Origin: an uncultured Selenomonadales bacterium
Lineage (GTDB): Bacteria; Bacillota; Negativicutes; Selenomonadales; Selenomonadaceae
NCBI GenBank assembly: GCA_900315155.1
Contig: OMYB01000002.1
Location: 186,001 to 250,000, forward strand
Direction: 5' to 3'
Length of the DNA: 64,000 nucleotides
The notes under the pieces were generated by a model, which saw nothing but the letters and a program-made list of their open reading frames with translations, made no database searches and had not been told where the DNA came from. The translations under genes and the position numbers were made by a program. Shown in pieces: positions 24,256 to 33,871 of this stretch; position 1 is the first letter of the stretch, and every line of letters begins with the position of its first letter.

Positions 24256-26898
24256 TCATGACTTTTTCTGCACAGGCAAGGTGAACGGAACGCGCCACTC
24301 GCCGGAACCAAAGGCCGCAGAACGACCGTCCTGGATCTGCAGGCCGACGTCTGCCGACACCTGCGCGCCTGCTGGCAGCTGCAGCACGGCTTCGCTGTTT
24401 GGTGGCACGGTCATGATCACCGTATACGTGTCCTGCTCACGCTCCCAGCGGATGGCTGCGCGGCCGTATGGCGTCTCATGCTCTGCCTCGGCAAAGCTCA
24501 GGCCTCCGCCCGGGCAGGGGTGGAACAGGATGCGCTGGTAGCCTGGGGCCGATGCGTCGTAGTCCAGTCCTGCCGCGTAGCGGTAGAGCCAGTCGCCGAC
24601 GGCGCCGTAGGCGTAATGGTTGAACGAATTCATATCCGGGCTGCAGAAACTGCCATCGGGGCGGCGTCCGTCCCAGTGCTCCCAGATCGTCGTCGCTCCC
24701 TGCTTGACGGGATAAAGCCAGCCGGGGAAGTCCTCATGCAGCAGGAGCTCCCACGCGGCCTCGGCCTGTCCGTTCTCCGAGAGGGCGCGCAGCAGGCACG
24801 GCGTCCCCATGAAGCCCGTCACGAGATGGCCGTCTTTTTGGAGCAGGTTCACCAGCTCTGCCGCGGCCTGCGCGCGGTGCTCCTCCGGCAGCAGGTCGTA
24901 GGCCAGTGCCATTGCATAGGCCGTCTGCGTATGCACGGTGAGCTCGCCATCCTGCAGGTAGTTCTGGCGGAAGTGTCCGAGCAGGTTTTCTGCGCGGCGC
25001 TCGAAAATCGAGGCTTCGACGGCGTTGCCGAGGATCCTGGCCGTACGCGCCATGATACGCGTCGAAACGATGGAATAAACGGAGCATGTATACGGCGTCG
25101 GCGTCGCGCCCAAAGGCGTCTTGCCGTCGCCATCCAAAGCCAGCCAGTCACCGAATTGCATCTTGTAGGTAAAGCGGCCTTTCTCATCCGTATGCGCAGC
25201 CATGAAATCGACCCATGCGCGCATCGAGGTGTACTGCTGCGCGAGGATCCGGCGGTCTCCCGTCGCGCAGTACAGTTCCCACGGCACGATTGTTGCGGCA
25301 TCGGCCCAGCCGGATGCGCCGTCCATGCCCATGTGGTCGATCATATCCTGCGTCGCCGTCGGCGTGAGGATGTCCGGCACGACATGCGGCACAGCACCGT
25401 CCTGCGCCTGCGAGGACGCGAGGTCGAGCAGCCATTTGCGATAGAACGCCTGCGTATTCACGAGGAAGTTCGCCGTGCTGCAGAAAATCTCCGCATCACC
25501 CGTCCAGCCGAGGCGTTCGTCGCGCTGCGGGCAGTCCGTCGGCACCTCGACGAAATTGCTGCGCAGGCCCCAGACGATGTTATGCTGCAGCTGGTTCACG
25601 AGCGGATTCGAACAATGGAAAGAACCCGCCTCCGGCATATCGGAGTAAAGCACATGTGCCGTGAAATCCTCTGCCTTTGCATCGTCCGGCCACTGCTCGA
25701 GCCAGGCGTACTGGAATCCCTGATACGTGAAGCGCGGGCAGAACGTTTCCTCCTCATCGCTTTTCTTCGTATACGTGATGGTCTCCTTCGCCTCACGCAG
25801 GTTCTCGAGGTACACATTCCCCTCAGCGTCCAGCACCTCAAAGCAATGCAGCTTCACCTGCGTGCCCGCCTTGCCGCGTACGCGGAACGAGACGACGCCC
25901 GCCATATTCTGCCCGAAATCGAGGACGCGCTCGCCCTTCGGCGTCATCAACAGTGACTTTACGGGCAGTGTGCCCATGTCGCGGACGAGCGATGCCGTCT
26001 GCGGGACGAGCGTATTCTCATCCCACTTCACGGTCTCCACCGGACGCCATGCCGAATCATCAAAACCAGCCGTGCACCAGCCAGGCTGCTCCAGGCGCGC
26101 ATCGTAGGTCTCGCCATCGTAGATCTCCGCAAACGTCGTCGGGCTGTCCGCACCCCTCCAGGAAGTATCCGTGCCGAAAACCGCCGTCGTCCCATCGACG
26201 TAGCGCACGTGGAGCTCCAGGAAGAAAGCCGTGCGCTTGCCGTAGAAATTGCGCTGATGCTCAAACGTCATGAGGCCTTTGAACCAGCCTGCGCCGAGCT
26301 CGGCACCGAGAGCATTTTCCCCTTCGTGCAGGAGGCTGGTCACATCGTACGTCTGATAGGAGAGGCGCTGCGGATAGACCGTCCAGCCCGGCGTGAGGGC
26401 ATCCCGGCCGACGCGCTGCCCATTGATGGAGCATACGTAGAGCCCGAGCGCCGTCGTATAGGCATAAGCCTCCGCGACAGGCTTTGTCAGGGAAATCTCC
26501 CCACGCACGTACGTGCCTTTCGAGTCCGCTGCATCGGCCTCCGTCTCCGCAGAGACAAAGCCCGCCTGCCAATGCCGCTCGACATTGCCTGAGACAAACG
26601 AGGCAGGCTCAGACCATGCGCACCAGCGATCTCCTGCCTGAGCACGCACGCGCACGAAATAACGGCATGCCGTCTCGAGGGAGACGGGCAGGGAGACGTT
26701 GGCCGAGGCATTGGACGCGGTCTCACCACTCGTATAGACGAGCGCGCCAAAATCGTCCGTCCGGGACACCTGCACCTCATAAGCCGTCTGACGGAAGCCT
26801 CGCTCATCCGTATCGAACTTCCACGTCAATGTCGGGAAACGGATGGCTCCATCCGCCTCTTTCATGCCATCCAGCAGGATTTCCTTGATCGTAAACAT
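24256..26898 (-). CDS. Alpha-L-rhamnosidase, glycoside hydrolase family 78
   Basis: Enzyme of 880 residues that removes terminal alpha-L-rhamnose from glycosides. N-terminal beta-sandwich domains are followed by the (alpha/alpha)6 catalytic barrel and a C-terminal sandwich. The family signature VPTDCPQRDERLGWTGDAE holds the catalytic acidic residues. There is no signal peptide, so it acts in the cytoplasm on imported rhamnosides. The ATG at 26898 follows GGAG; the open frame runs 20 codons further upstream without a site. Last gene of the glycoside operon, 52 bases after pgmB. Confidence 0.94.
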   Translation of the reverse strand: MFTIKEILLDGMKEADGAIRFPTLTWKFDTDERGFRQTAYEVQVSRTDDFGALVYTSGETASNASANVSLPVSLETACRYFVRVRAQAGDRWCAWSEPASFVSGNVERHWQAGFVSAETEADAADSKGTYVRGEISLTKPVAEAYAYTTALGLYVCSINGQRVGRDALTPGWTVYPQRLSYQTYDVTSLLHEGENALGAELGAGWFKGLMTFEHQRNFYGKRTAFFLELHVRYVDGTTAVFGTDTSWRGADSPTTFAEIYDGETYDARLEQPGWCTAGFDDSAWRPVETVKWDENTLVPQTASLVRDMGTLPVKSLLMTPKGERVLDFGQNMAGVVSFRVRGKAGTQVKLHCFEVLDAEGNVYLENLREAKETITYTKKSDEEETFCPRFTYQGFQYAWLEQWPDDAKAEDFTAHVLYSDMPEAGSFHCSNPLVNQLQHNIVWGLRSNFVEVPTDCPQRDERLGWTGDAEIFCSTANFLVNTQAFYRKWLLDLASSQAQDGAVPHVVPDILTPTATQDMIDHMGMDGASGWADAATIVPWELYCATGDRRILAQQYTSMRAWVDFMAAHTDEKGRFTYKMQFGDWLALDGDGKTPLGATPTPYTCSVYSIVSTRIMARTARILGNAVEASIFERRAENLLGHFRQNYLQDGELTVHTQTAYAMALAYDLLPEEHRAQAAAELVNLLQKDGHLVTGFMGTPCLLRALSENGQAEAAWELLLHEDFPGWLYPVKQGATTIWEHWDGRRPDGSFCSPDMNSFNHYAYGAVGDWLYRYAAGLDYDASAPGYQRILFHPCPGGGLSFAEAEHETPYGRAAIRWEREQDTYTVIMTVPPNSEAVLQLPAGAQVSADVGLQIQDGRSAAFGSGEWRVPFTLPVQKKS

Positions 26899-26950
26899 CG
26901 TTAACTCCACTCTCCCCGTCTCTGATTCCGAAATACGAAAGCCTTCCCGT

Positions 26951-27580
26951 TCAGGCAATCTGCAGCAGCTCGCCGATACCGTGCAGCGGATAGTCCGCGA
27001 CCGATGCCGCTTCGCCGATGCCCGCCGTCTTCATGCCGCCGCGATGACCGGCCTCGATACCGGCTTTTGCGTCCTCGACGACGAGACAGTCTGAAGGTGC
27101 CGCGCCGATTTTTTCCGCAGCCAGGAGGAATACCTCCGGATCCGGCTTGCTGTGCGTGATCTCCGTGCCATCGGCAATGGCATCGAACGCATCGGTCATG
27201 CCGAGCTGGGCGAGGATCGTCATCGTGTTGCGGCTCGACGAGCCCACGGCGATTTTGACGCCCTGCTTTCTGAGCGAGGCCAGCGTCTCGCGCACGCCCG
27301 GCAGCGTGTCCTCCGCCTGCAGATTTTTCAGGCTTTCCCGATAATATGTATTCTTCTTCGCGGCCAGCGCTTCCTTTTCCTCCTGCGAGTACGTGCGCCC
27401 TGCTTTCTGCAGGATAATCTCGAGACTGGCCATGCGTGAGATGCCGCGCAGCTTGTTGTTCGTCTCGCGGTCGAATGGGATATGTTCCTCGTCGGCAATG
27501 CGCTTCCATGCCTGGTAATGGTATTCATCGGTCGAGACGAGCACTCCATCGAGATCGAAAATGACGTTCTGATATTTCAT
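26951..27580 (-). CDS. pgmB: Beta-phosphoglucomutase (HAD superfamily)
   Basis: Enzyme of 209 residues converting beta-glucose 1-phosphate to glucose 6-phosphate. The HAD motif 1 is FDLDGVLVSTDEYHYQAW (nucleophile and acid/base Asp), motif 2 is VGSSSRN, and motif 3/4 are KPDPEVFL and VVEDAKAGIEA. The cap-domain substrate loop LRGISRMASLEIIL matches beta-PGM. The ATG at 27580 has GGGAGGAT upstream; a longer open frame before it has no site. Beta-PGM normally works after an inverting phosphorylase; none is encoded in this locus. Confidence 0.94.
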   Translation of the reverse strand: MKYQNVIFDLDGVLVSTDEYHYQAWKRIADEEHIPFDRETNNKLRGISRMASLEIILQKAGRTYSQEEKEALAAKKNTYYRESLKNLQAEDTLPGVRETLASLRKQGVKIAVGSSSRNTMTILAQLGMTDAFDAIADGTEITHSKPDPEVFLLAAEKIGAAPSDCLVVEDAKAGIEAGHRGGMKTAGIGEAASVADYPLHGIGELLQIA

Positions 27581-27609
27581 CTGGATATCCTCCCAAAAAT
27601 CCTGCCGGT

Positions 27610-29319
27610 TCAAAGTTTCGCGAGCCACTGCCCGGCGAACGGATCCACCGGGCTCTTGCCGCAGAATGCGCTCCTGCCCGTGAGTTTTTCGACGATGGCC
27701 TTCTGCACGAATGCATTCGCCGAGTACCCGTTTATGACGGTCTTCAGAAGCGGCATATCTTTGAGCAGGTACGGCGTGCCGACGGAAATGCCGATCGTCG
27801 GCACATCCTGCAGGAACCAAGGCATATCGGATGCCATGGGCTTGTTCCACTCCACGCGCAGCGTCGATTTGTTGCTCGCCGGCTCCACGTTGACATAGTA
27901 GAGGACGGCATCGTACTGCTTCACGAAATCTTCGAGGCGGATATCGATATAGGCGAAGCGCATCTTGTCCTTGTCAAAGACGTCGACCACAAAGCCGGCT
28001 TCCTCCAGGAGTTCCTTGAAATGCGGCGCACTGTCGCTGCCGAAATAGCCCCATTCGTCACCGAATACATACAGGAGGATATGGCTTTGCTTCGACGGGT
28101 TGAGCGGAAGGGCATGCTGCGTATCCTTGACGAGCGTCACGGCTGCATCGGCGGCCTCCTGCGCCCATTTGGCATACTCCGGACGGGCGAGTTCCGTCTC
28201 GATGGCGGACTCTGGCGGCACGAGTGTACCCTCAGCCTTTTCTTTCGGCAGGTTCATATGCGCCTTGACCGCGAGGATGCGCGTCACCGCCTCGTCGACG
28301 CGTTCCTCCGTGAGGATGCCGCGCGCGATGCCGTCTTTCATGAACTGGAAATCCTCCGCCATGTTGCGGTTGAAGAGGAACATATCGCAGCCTGCGGCGA
28401 TGGCCATCGGCACGGCATCGCGGCGGCTCATCATGCCCGTGAAGCCGCCCATCGGCGTCGCGTCCGTGACGATGAGGCCGTTGAAGCCGAGCCGCCCGCG
28501 CAGGAGTCCCTGCAGGAGTTCCGGCGAAAGCGTGGCCGGCTTCAGGTCTTCGAACTTCAGCGCAGGATTCAGCCGCATCTGCCAGGCCGGCTGGAGGATA
28601 TGGCCGACCATGACCGTCTCCGCGCCGTCCTCGATCATCGCGCGGTAAATCTTACCATAAGTCGCATCCCATTCCTCCGCCGTGCACGAATTGATTGTCG
28701 GGTGCAGGTGCTGGTCGCGGTCATCCATGCCGTCGCCCGGGAAATGCTTGATGGAAACGACCATCTCATGCTCGCGCACGCCTTTGGTGAACGCCTTCGC
28801 CATGCGGATGATGCGCTCGGGATCGTCGCCGTAGGTGCGCACGTTCGTGATCGGGTTCAGCGGATTGCGGTTGATATCGAGAATCGGGGAAAACGCCCAG
28901 TTGCAGCCCGTCACGCGCCCCTCTGCCGCCGCGACCTTGCCGAGATGATAGGCATGGATCTCGTCATCCGTCGCCGCCATCTCCATCGGATAGCCGAAAT
29001 ACGTGCCATCCGTCGTCGTACCGTTGCCGCCGGCTTCGAGATTCGCCGCGAGCAGCAGCGGGATGCGCGATTTCTGCTGCAGATAACGCTGGGCATCCTG
29101 GATGGTCTTCGCGTCCATCGCGCGGAACAGCATGCCGCCCGGATGCAGGGTATCCAGGACTGTATCGAGCTGCCCCGGCTCCGGACCGAGCGCGATTGGG
29201 CAGAACAACTGGCCGATCTTTTCGTCGAGCGTCATGCCCGCCAGCGTCTCCTCCACCCACTGAATCTGGGCCTCGTCCAAGGCAAACGGCTTTGCCTGCA
29301 AATCGATATGTTTCGTCAT
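27610..29319 (-). CDS. Glycoside hydrolase family 3 (beta-glucosidase / beta-N-acetylhexosaminidase type)
   Basis: Enzyme of 569 residues with the GH3 TIM barrel at about 15-360 and a second alpha/beta domain to the end. The motif KHFPGDGMDDRDQH resembles the NagZ-type loop with its Asp-His acid/base pair, and VTDATPMGGF carries the probable nucleophile Asp. No signal peptide is seen, so hydrolysis is cytoplasmic. The ATG at 29319 is used; an ATG eight codons earlier is possible. In an operon with GH1 and GH78, so removal of glucose or an amino sugar from imported glycosides is likely. Exact specificity cannot be read. Confidence 0.9.
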   Translation of the reverse strand: MTKHIDLQAKPFALDEAQIQWVEETLAGMTLDEKIGQLFCPIALGPEPGQLDTVLDTLHPGGMLFRAMDAKTIQDAQRYLQQKSRIPLLLAANLEAGGNGTTTDGTYFGYPMEMAATDDEIHAYHLGKVAAAEGRVTGCNWAFSPILDINRNPLNPITNVRTYGDDPERIIRMAKAFTKGVREHEMVVSIKHFPGDGMDDRDQHLHPTINSCTAEEWDATYGKIYRAMIEDGAETVMVGHILQPAWQMRLNPALKFEDLKPATLSPELLQGLLRGRLGFNGLIVTDATPMGGFTGMMSRRDAVPMAIAAGCDMFLFNRNMAEDFQFMKDGIARGILTEERVDEAVTRILAVKAHMNLPKEKAEGTLVPPESAIETELARPEYAKWAQEAADAAVTLVKDTQHALPLNPSKQSHILLYVFGDEWGYFGSDSAPHFKELLEEAGFVVDVFDKDKMRFAYIDIRLEDFVKQYDAVLYYVNVEPASNKSTLRVEWNKPMASDMPWFLQDVPTIGISVGTPYLLKDMPLLKTVINGYSANAFVQKAIVEKLTGRSAFCGKSPVDPFAGQWLAKL

Positions 29320-29350
29320 GGATATCCCGTCTTTCTTTACCATATATATC

Positions 29351-30619
29351 TCAATCTACCAGGGCATTTGCCTGCGCGATGCGGCCCAGGTAACGGCCGC
29401 TCGGCTTCACCGTGCGGCGCATCGTCTCGCGGTCGACCGCGATGAGGCCGAAGTGCTTGCTGTAGCCCATGGCCCATTCGAAATTGTCCATCGTGCTCCA
29501 ATACGTGTAGCCGAGCACGGGCACGCCATCCTCAATGGCCTCATGGATGCCCGTGAGAGCCTCGCGGATAAAGTCGATGCGGCGCGCATCATCCTGCGTC
29601 GCGATGCCGTTCTCCGTGATGAGCACGGGCATGCCCGTCTCCGCATGGACGCGGCGCACCACGGCGCTGACGGCCTGCGGGCAGTACGGATAGCCGCACT
29701 CCGTGAGCTCCGTGCCTACCGGTGGCTGCACACGCCCATCCGCATCGTAGATCTCGCGCTCATAGTTCTGCACGGCAGCGAAATCCGCGTTCATCACGAT
29801 GTCTTTGTACTGCCCGAAATAACTCTGCCAAACGTCTGCGGCGCGCTTCTCACCGCCCGGCTCCGCGCAGACATCGGACAGGGCCAGGCTCACGCCGACC
29901 TTTGCCTGCGGGGCAAACTCGCGCGCTGCCTTTACGGCCTCCGCATGCGCCTGCCGGATGACATCGATGTCCTCCGGCTCAGAGGCTGTATGGATTGTCG
30001 CATAATGCTCGATATCCGTGCCGCATGCCTCCGCCGCTTTCTGGCGCCACTCCGGTGCCGTCCAGCCCTCTGCGGCCATGCCGATCGGCGGGACGAACTG
30101 CCAGTCGGAAAACAGCTTCTTGAGCATTGTCGCGATGTTGATCTCATTCATCGTCACGATGTAGGGCATATGCGTGCCGAGTGCGCGGAGCACATAGCGG
30201 GCATAGCGGCCAAAATATTTCGCCGTCACCGGATTTTTCCAGCCGCCCTTGCGCATGAGCCAGCGCGGGCTCGTGAAATGGTGCAGCGTCACGATCGGCG
30301 TGAGTCCATGCTCCTCGCAGGCCGCAATCATATCCGCATAGTGCGCGAGCTCCGCTGCGTCAAAGCGCCCCTCCTCCGGCTCGATGCGCGCCCACTCGAT
30401 GGAGAAGCGGTATGCCGTGAGGCCGAGACCCGCGACGAGAGCGATATCCTCGCGGTATCGGCGGTAATGATCGCAAGCCGCATCCGAACGGTCCGGATAA
30501 ATCGAGCCCTCAACGTGCTCCTCTGCCCAAAGATCGCAATTCGTATTCCAGCCCTCAACCTGATGCGCAGCCGTCGCACTGCCCCACAGAAAATCTTGTG
30601 GAAAGTTCACATCTTTCAT
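29351..30619 (-). CDS. Glycoside hydrolase family 1 beta-glycosidase
   Basis: Enzyme of 422 residues with the GH1 start FPQDFLWGSATAAHQVEG, an acid/base site TMNEIN (the usual TxNEP has Ile instead of Pro), and a nucleophile site LITENG. YWSTMDNFEWAMGY forms the aglycone/glucose-binding region near the end. The Phe/Glu in NFEW fits an unphosphorylated glucoside rather than the Ser/Lys signature of 6-phospho enzymes. No signal peptide. AGGTGATAGG precedes the ATG. Works with GH3 and GH78 on imported glycosides. Confidence 0.94.
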   Translation of the reverse strand: MKDVNFPQDFLWGSATAAHQVEGWNTNCDLWAEEHVEGSIYPDRSDAACDHYRRYREDIALVAGLGLTAYRFSIEWARIEPEEGRFDAAELAHYADMIAACEEHGLTPIVTLHHFTSPRWLMRKGGWKNPVTAKYFGRYARYVLRALGTHMPYIVTMNEINIATMLKKLFSDWQFVPPIGMAAEGWTAPEWRQKAAEACGTDIEHYATIHTASEPEDIDVIRQAHAEAVKAAREFAPQAKVGVSLALSDVCAEPGGEKRAADVWQSYFGQYKDIVMNADFAAVQNYEREIYDADGRVQPPVGTELTECGYPYCPQAVSAVVRRVHAETGMPVLITENGIATQDDARRIDFIREALTGIHEAIEDGVPVLGYTYWSTMDNFEWAMGYSKHFGLIAVDRETMRRTVKPSGRYLGRIAQANALVD

Positions 30620-30656
30620 CCTATCACCTATTCATACTTTCATGCATCATTGTCAG

Positions 30657-32135
30657 TTAAAACAGGAACGCGAAGTCCGCGCGGAAAATCTTCTTTGTCG
30701 TGCCCGGCTTCACATAACCACCCGGCCACGGCCGCGACTCTGTCACCGTCTCACCGTACATGTAGAAGACGTCGAACAGCGTGTTGTTGATCGGCGAGCA
30801 CTGATAGCCGATGACCGGACCGCGGTAGCCTTCGCCGAGCATATCGATATAGTCACCGATCATGCTGCCGGAGCTGCCAAGGATATTCGCCGGACTCGGC
30901 AGGTAGTACCATGCCACCGTGAATCCCTCATGCCCCTTGAGCGGTGGCCACGGATTGCCAAAGAGCAGCTCGGCCTTGAAGCCATCGTTCTGGCTCGCGG
31001 CGTTCGAGTGCACCCAGTCGACCGTCAGCGTCGTCTTGTGGCCGATCTTGCGATCAAAGCCGAGCTCGCCAAAATGGCTGGCCTTACTGATCTGGTTGCG
31101 CGCCCCACCCAAAGCCTGGATGTTCGCCGGCAGGCTCGCCTCATCCGATGGAATGAAATTTGTCGTATCCGGCTTCGTCTGGTAGACAAATTTCATATTC
31201 GTCTTTTGGTCAAAGCTGTAATCCAGTTCCGCGGCCAGGACCTTCTTGTTCATGAGCGCCGCGTGGATATCCGTTGAGGACAGCGTATTCTCGAGCGCAT
31301 CGTCCGTCGAGGCCTCGATGGAGGTCGGTGGTGCATATTTGCCGTAGATGAACGTCGCATCGAGCTTGCCGAAACGCTGCTGTGCGCGCATGCCCTGCAT
31401 CTTTCCATCGTAGTACAGGAGGCCGTAGCCCATGTTCTGCCCCCAGCGGCCGAAGCGCAGCCGCGTGCCCTTGTTTGTGTAGTCCACCCACTGCAGCGTG
31501 CCGAGATTCGTGAAATCGTCCTGCACGGATTTGAAGCTGCGGTTGAACGTGTGGTTCGACGTGAGCATGATATGGTCGTTGAAATGATACTGGATATCAA
31601 AGGAAAGCTGTGTCGCTTTTTTCATGACCGGGTCGGTCTTGGCCGTACCTTTGACGTAGTCGTAGCGCGCGCCCATGTAGCCGTGGATCTGCCAGCGGTC
31701 GATTTTCTTGTTGAGCTCGGCAATCTGTCCACAGATGCTCGTAAGCTCCTTATTGTACTCGTCCTTGAGCGCCTCGATGATGATTTTCTGCGAATCATTC
31801 GCCGTCTGCTCCTTTTTCGCAGCGCGTGCGATGATCACAGCCATCTCATAGCGCGTGAGCGGGCGGTCGCCTTCAAACAGGCCATCCGTAACGCCCTCGA
31901 CGAGGCCCTCCTCCGTCAGTTTCTTGACGGCTTCATACGACCAGTGCCCAGCCGAGACATCATTTGGGACTTTATTGGAGCGTGCCTTCCGGTCCGCAAC
32001 AGCCTTCTCATTCTGTGCCTGTGCGAGGTCTATGGCCTCATCGTGCAGGCGATCCGCCCAGACATTGCCCGTCAGTCCCGCGCAGAGCAGCAGCGTGATG
32101 CCTGCGACGGCAGATTTCTTCAGTTTCATGCTCAT
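30657..32135 (-). CDS. SLH-domain outer-membrane porin
   Basis: Protein of 492 residues with a signal peptide (residues 1-27, ends NVWA), one S-layer homology domain at about 55-110 (VSAGHWSYEAVKKLTEEGLV, then RPLTRYEMAVIIARA), a short coiled coil at about 112-145, and a beta-barrel to the end (FRADFAFLF, terminal Phe). In Negativicutes such porins bind peptidoglycan-linked polyamines through the SLH domain and form outer-membrane channels. Its place between the MFS carrier and the glycosidases suggests a channel dedicated to glycosides. Confidence 0.9.
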   Translation of the reverse strand: MSMKLKKSAVAGITLLLCAGLTGNVWADRLHDEAIDLAQAQNEKAVADRKARSNKVPNDVSAGHWSYEAVKKLTEEGLVEGVTDGLFEGDRPLTRYEMAVIIARAAKKEQTANDSQKIIIEALKDEYNKELTSICGQIAELNKKIDRWQIHGYMGARYDYVKGTAKTDPVMKKATQLSFDIQYHFNDHIMLTSNHTFNRSFKSVQDDFTNLGTLQWVDYTNKGTRLRFGRWGQNMGYGLLYYDGKMQGMRAQQRFGKLDATFIYGKYAPPTSIEASTDDALENTLSSTDIHAALMNKKVLAAELDYSFDQKTNMKFVYQTKPDTTNFIPSDEASLPANIQALGGARNQISKASHFGELGFDRKIGHKTTLTVDWVHSNAASQNDGFKAELLFGNPWPPLKGHEGFTVAWYYLPSPANILGSSGSMIGDYIDMLGEGYRGPVIGYQCSPINNTLFDVFYMYGETVTESRPWPGGYVKPGTTKKIFRADFAFLF

Positions 32136-32203
32136 GGTATATTTCCCCTATATTGTTCTCCGCCATCCCCACGGCGGTTTTCCCTTATCTTCAGGCCTTC
32201 TTT

Positions 32204-33592
32204 TCAGGCTTTCTTCAGTTCCACGCATTGGGACATATGACGGTCCGATAATTCTTCATTGACCTGGCTCGCAGCCTGCACCGGCTCATGCTCATCGCTC
32301 TCATCGAGGGCCCGGGCGAACGGTGCCTTGCCGACCTCCGGAATGGGGATGACGGCGAGGAACGAAGCGACAGAGCAGAACGAAAGCAGGATGAAGAACA
32401 ACGTGTAACCATCATCGCCCATCACGCTCACGCCGAGGGCGATGATCGCCGGTGCGACGAAATTGACGAGCGACGAAGCGAGATTCGTCGTGATGTTCAT
32501 GATAGCGATATCCTTGCCGGCGTTTTCCTTGCTCGGCAGGATGCGGTTCACCAGCGCGTTATCCACGGCGTTGTACAGGCCAAAGCCGAAGTTGAAGATG
32601 AAATAGCCGACAACGACGGACCAAATATTGTAGGAAAACGCGAAGAAGATGAGGCAGACGCCCGTGATGAGCGAAGCGCCCATAACGAACGGCTTCTGTT
32701 TCTGGAAATGATCCGACAACCAGCCGCCGGCAACACCGGCAATGACCATGAGAAGGATCGAGGCGCCCGTATAGGAACCGATCTGGAAGACCTCCGCCTC
32801 CGAAAGACGGAAGCGCGCGACGTAGAACAGCGTCAGCATCGTGAGGCCGGCATTCGAGAAATTGATAAACAGCTTCGTGAGCAGCGCCCAGGTGTAGGAT
32901 GGATATTTTTTGAAGCTAGGATAGAAATTGCGGAGCCCTGTCTTGAAAGGATTCACCCCGTCGTCCTTCTTTGGGAGCAGGGCCGGATCGATGTAGGTAT
33001 CGCGGACCATGAGGGCAGCGGCGATACCGCAGGCCAGCTGCACGGCGCAGACCACGGCGATTTTCAGATCCACCGGCGTATCGGCATAGACGCCCATGAG
33101 GATGGAGCCCGTCATGACGAAAATCGGTGCTGCGGCACTCACGAGACCCGATGCCCGGCCGAACCGTGACTGCTCGACCTGCTCTGGGATCATCGCGTAG
33201 CAGGACAGCGAGACGAGACCGTAGAAGAACTGGGCGATACACCAGAAGAAGATGAGCGATGCCATCGACGTCGCATAGGCCAGCCCCATCATGCAGGCGA
33301 AACCGCCGATCGAACCCGCGATCATCCAGAACCGGCGGCGTCCGAAACGCACATGCGTCTTATCAGCGATCATGCCGCCGAGCGGCGAAAGCACGACGAT
33401 GGCAACGCTCGCGATACCCGCGGCCATACCGAAGGAGCTCGTGACCGCATCCGGGCCGACAATGCTCATGATCTTGAACTGGATCAGCCCGAACATCAGC
33501 AGCACGAGCGGTGCGATCGATGTTCCTACGCCCAGCAGCATCGCTGCCATGAGGCGATAGAACGGCGTTTTGTTCCAAACGATTCTCTCCAT
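32204..33592 (-). CDS. MFS glycoside/sugar transporter (GPH/MFS_2-like)
   Basis: Inner-membrane carrier of 462 residues with about 12 membrane segments. The cytoplasmic loop GGMIADKTHVRFGRRRFW matches the sugar-cation symporter type (D-R-T and GRRRPW-like motif). The C-terminal 45 residues are polar. The ATG at 33592 is used with AGGGGG upstream; the frame is open 12 codons further. First gene of the glycoside operon, divergent from the AraC regulator, so it probably imports the intact glycoside. Confidence 0.9.
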   Translation of the reverse strand: MERIVWNKTPFYRLMAAMLLGVGTSIAPLVLLMFGLIQFKIMSIVGPDAVTSSFGMAAGIASVAIVVLSPLGGMIADKTHVRFGRRRFWMIAGSIGGFACMMGLAYATSMASLIFFWCIAQFFYGLVSLSCYAMIPEQVEQSRFGRASGLVSAAAPIFVMTGSILMGVYADTPVDLKIAVVCAVQLACGIAAALMVRDTYIDPALLPKKDDGVNPFKTGLRNFYPSFKKYPSYTWALLTKLFINFSNAGLTMLTLFYVARFRLSEAEVFQIGSYTGASILLMVIAGVAGGWLSDHFQKQKPFVMGASLITGVCLIFFAFSYNIWSVVVGYFIFNFGFGLYNAVDNALVNRILPSKENAGKDIAIMNITTNLASSLVNFVAPAIIALGVSVMGDDGYTLFFILLSFCSVASFLAVIPIPEVGKAPFARALDESDEHEPVQAASQVNEELSDRHMSQCVELKKA

Positions 33593-33671
33593 AACTTTTA
33601 CCCCCTGTGTGAAAACGGCAATTGGCAATCCTTGAAATTGTCTGTCTTTTCTTTTCCCTTTCGATAGTTAA

Positions 33672-33712
33672 ATTGTAGCACGCAGGCCCCTGCTGCTCCA
33701 TGTTCCCATGTT
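33672..33712 (-). promoter_or_regulatory. Operon promoter region with CCATGTT direct repeats
   Basis: A TACAAT -10 (33672-33677) on the minus strand lacks a good -35. Just upstream are two direct repeats, CCATGTT (33698-33704) and CCATGTT (33706-33712), eight bases apart. Direct-repeat half-sites at the -35 position are typical for AraC-type activators. The whole gap 33593-33871 holds this and the leader of the AraC gene with a TATAAT near 33767. Confidence 0.45.
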
Positions 33713-33871
33713 ATATACTTCCGACATATTTTTAGGTGTATCGTTTTTTTCGAGGACTTTTTCTGATATAATACGATTGTATCCGATGGCTTGTTTCTAC
33801 CAACATCTCCGTGAGGATTCCTCTGTTTTCTTTTTGGTTCCGCAAAATCCGGGAAGGAGTAAACGAAAAAA

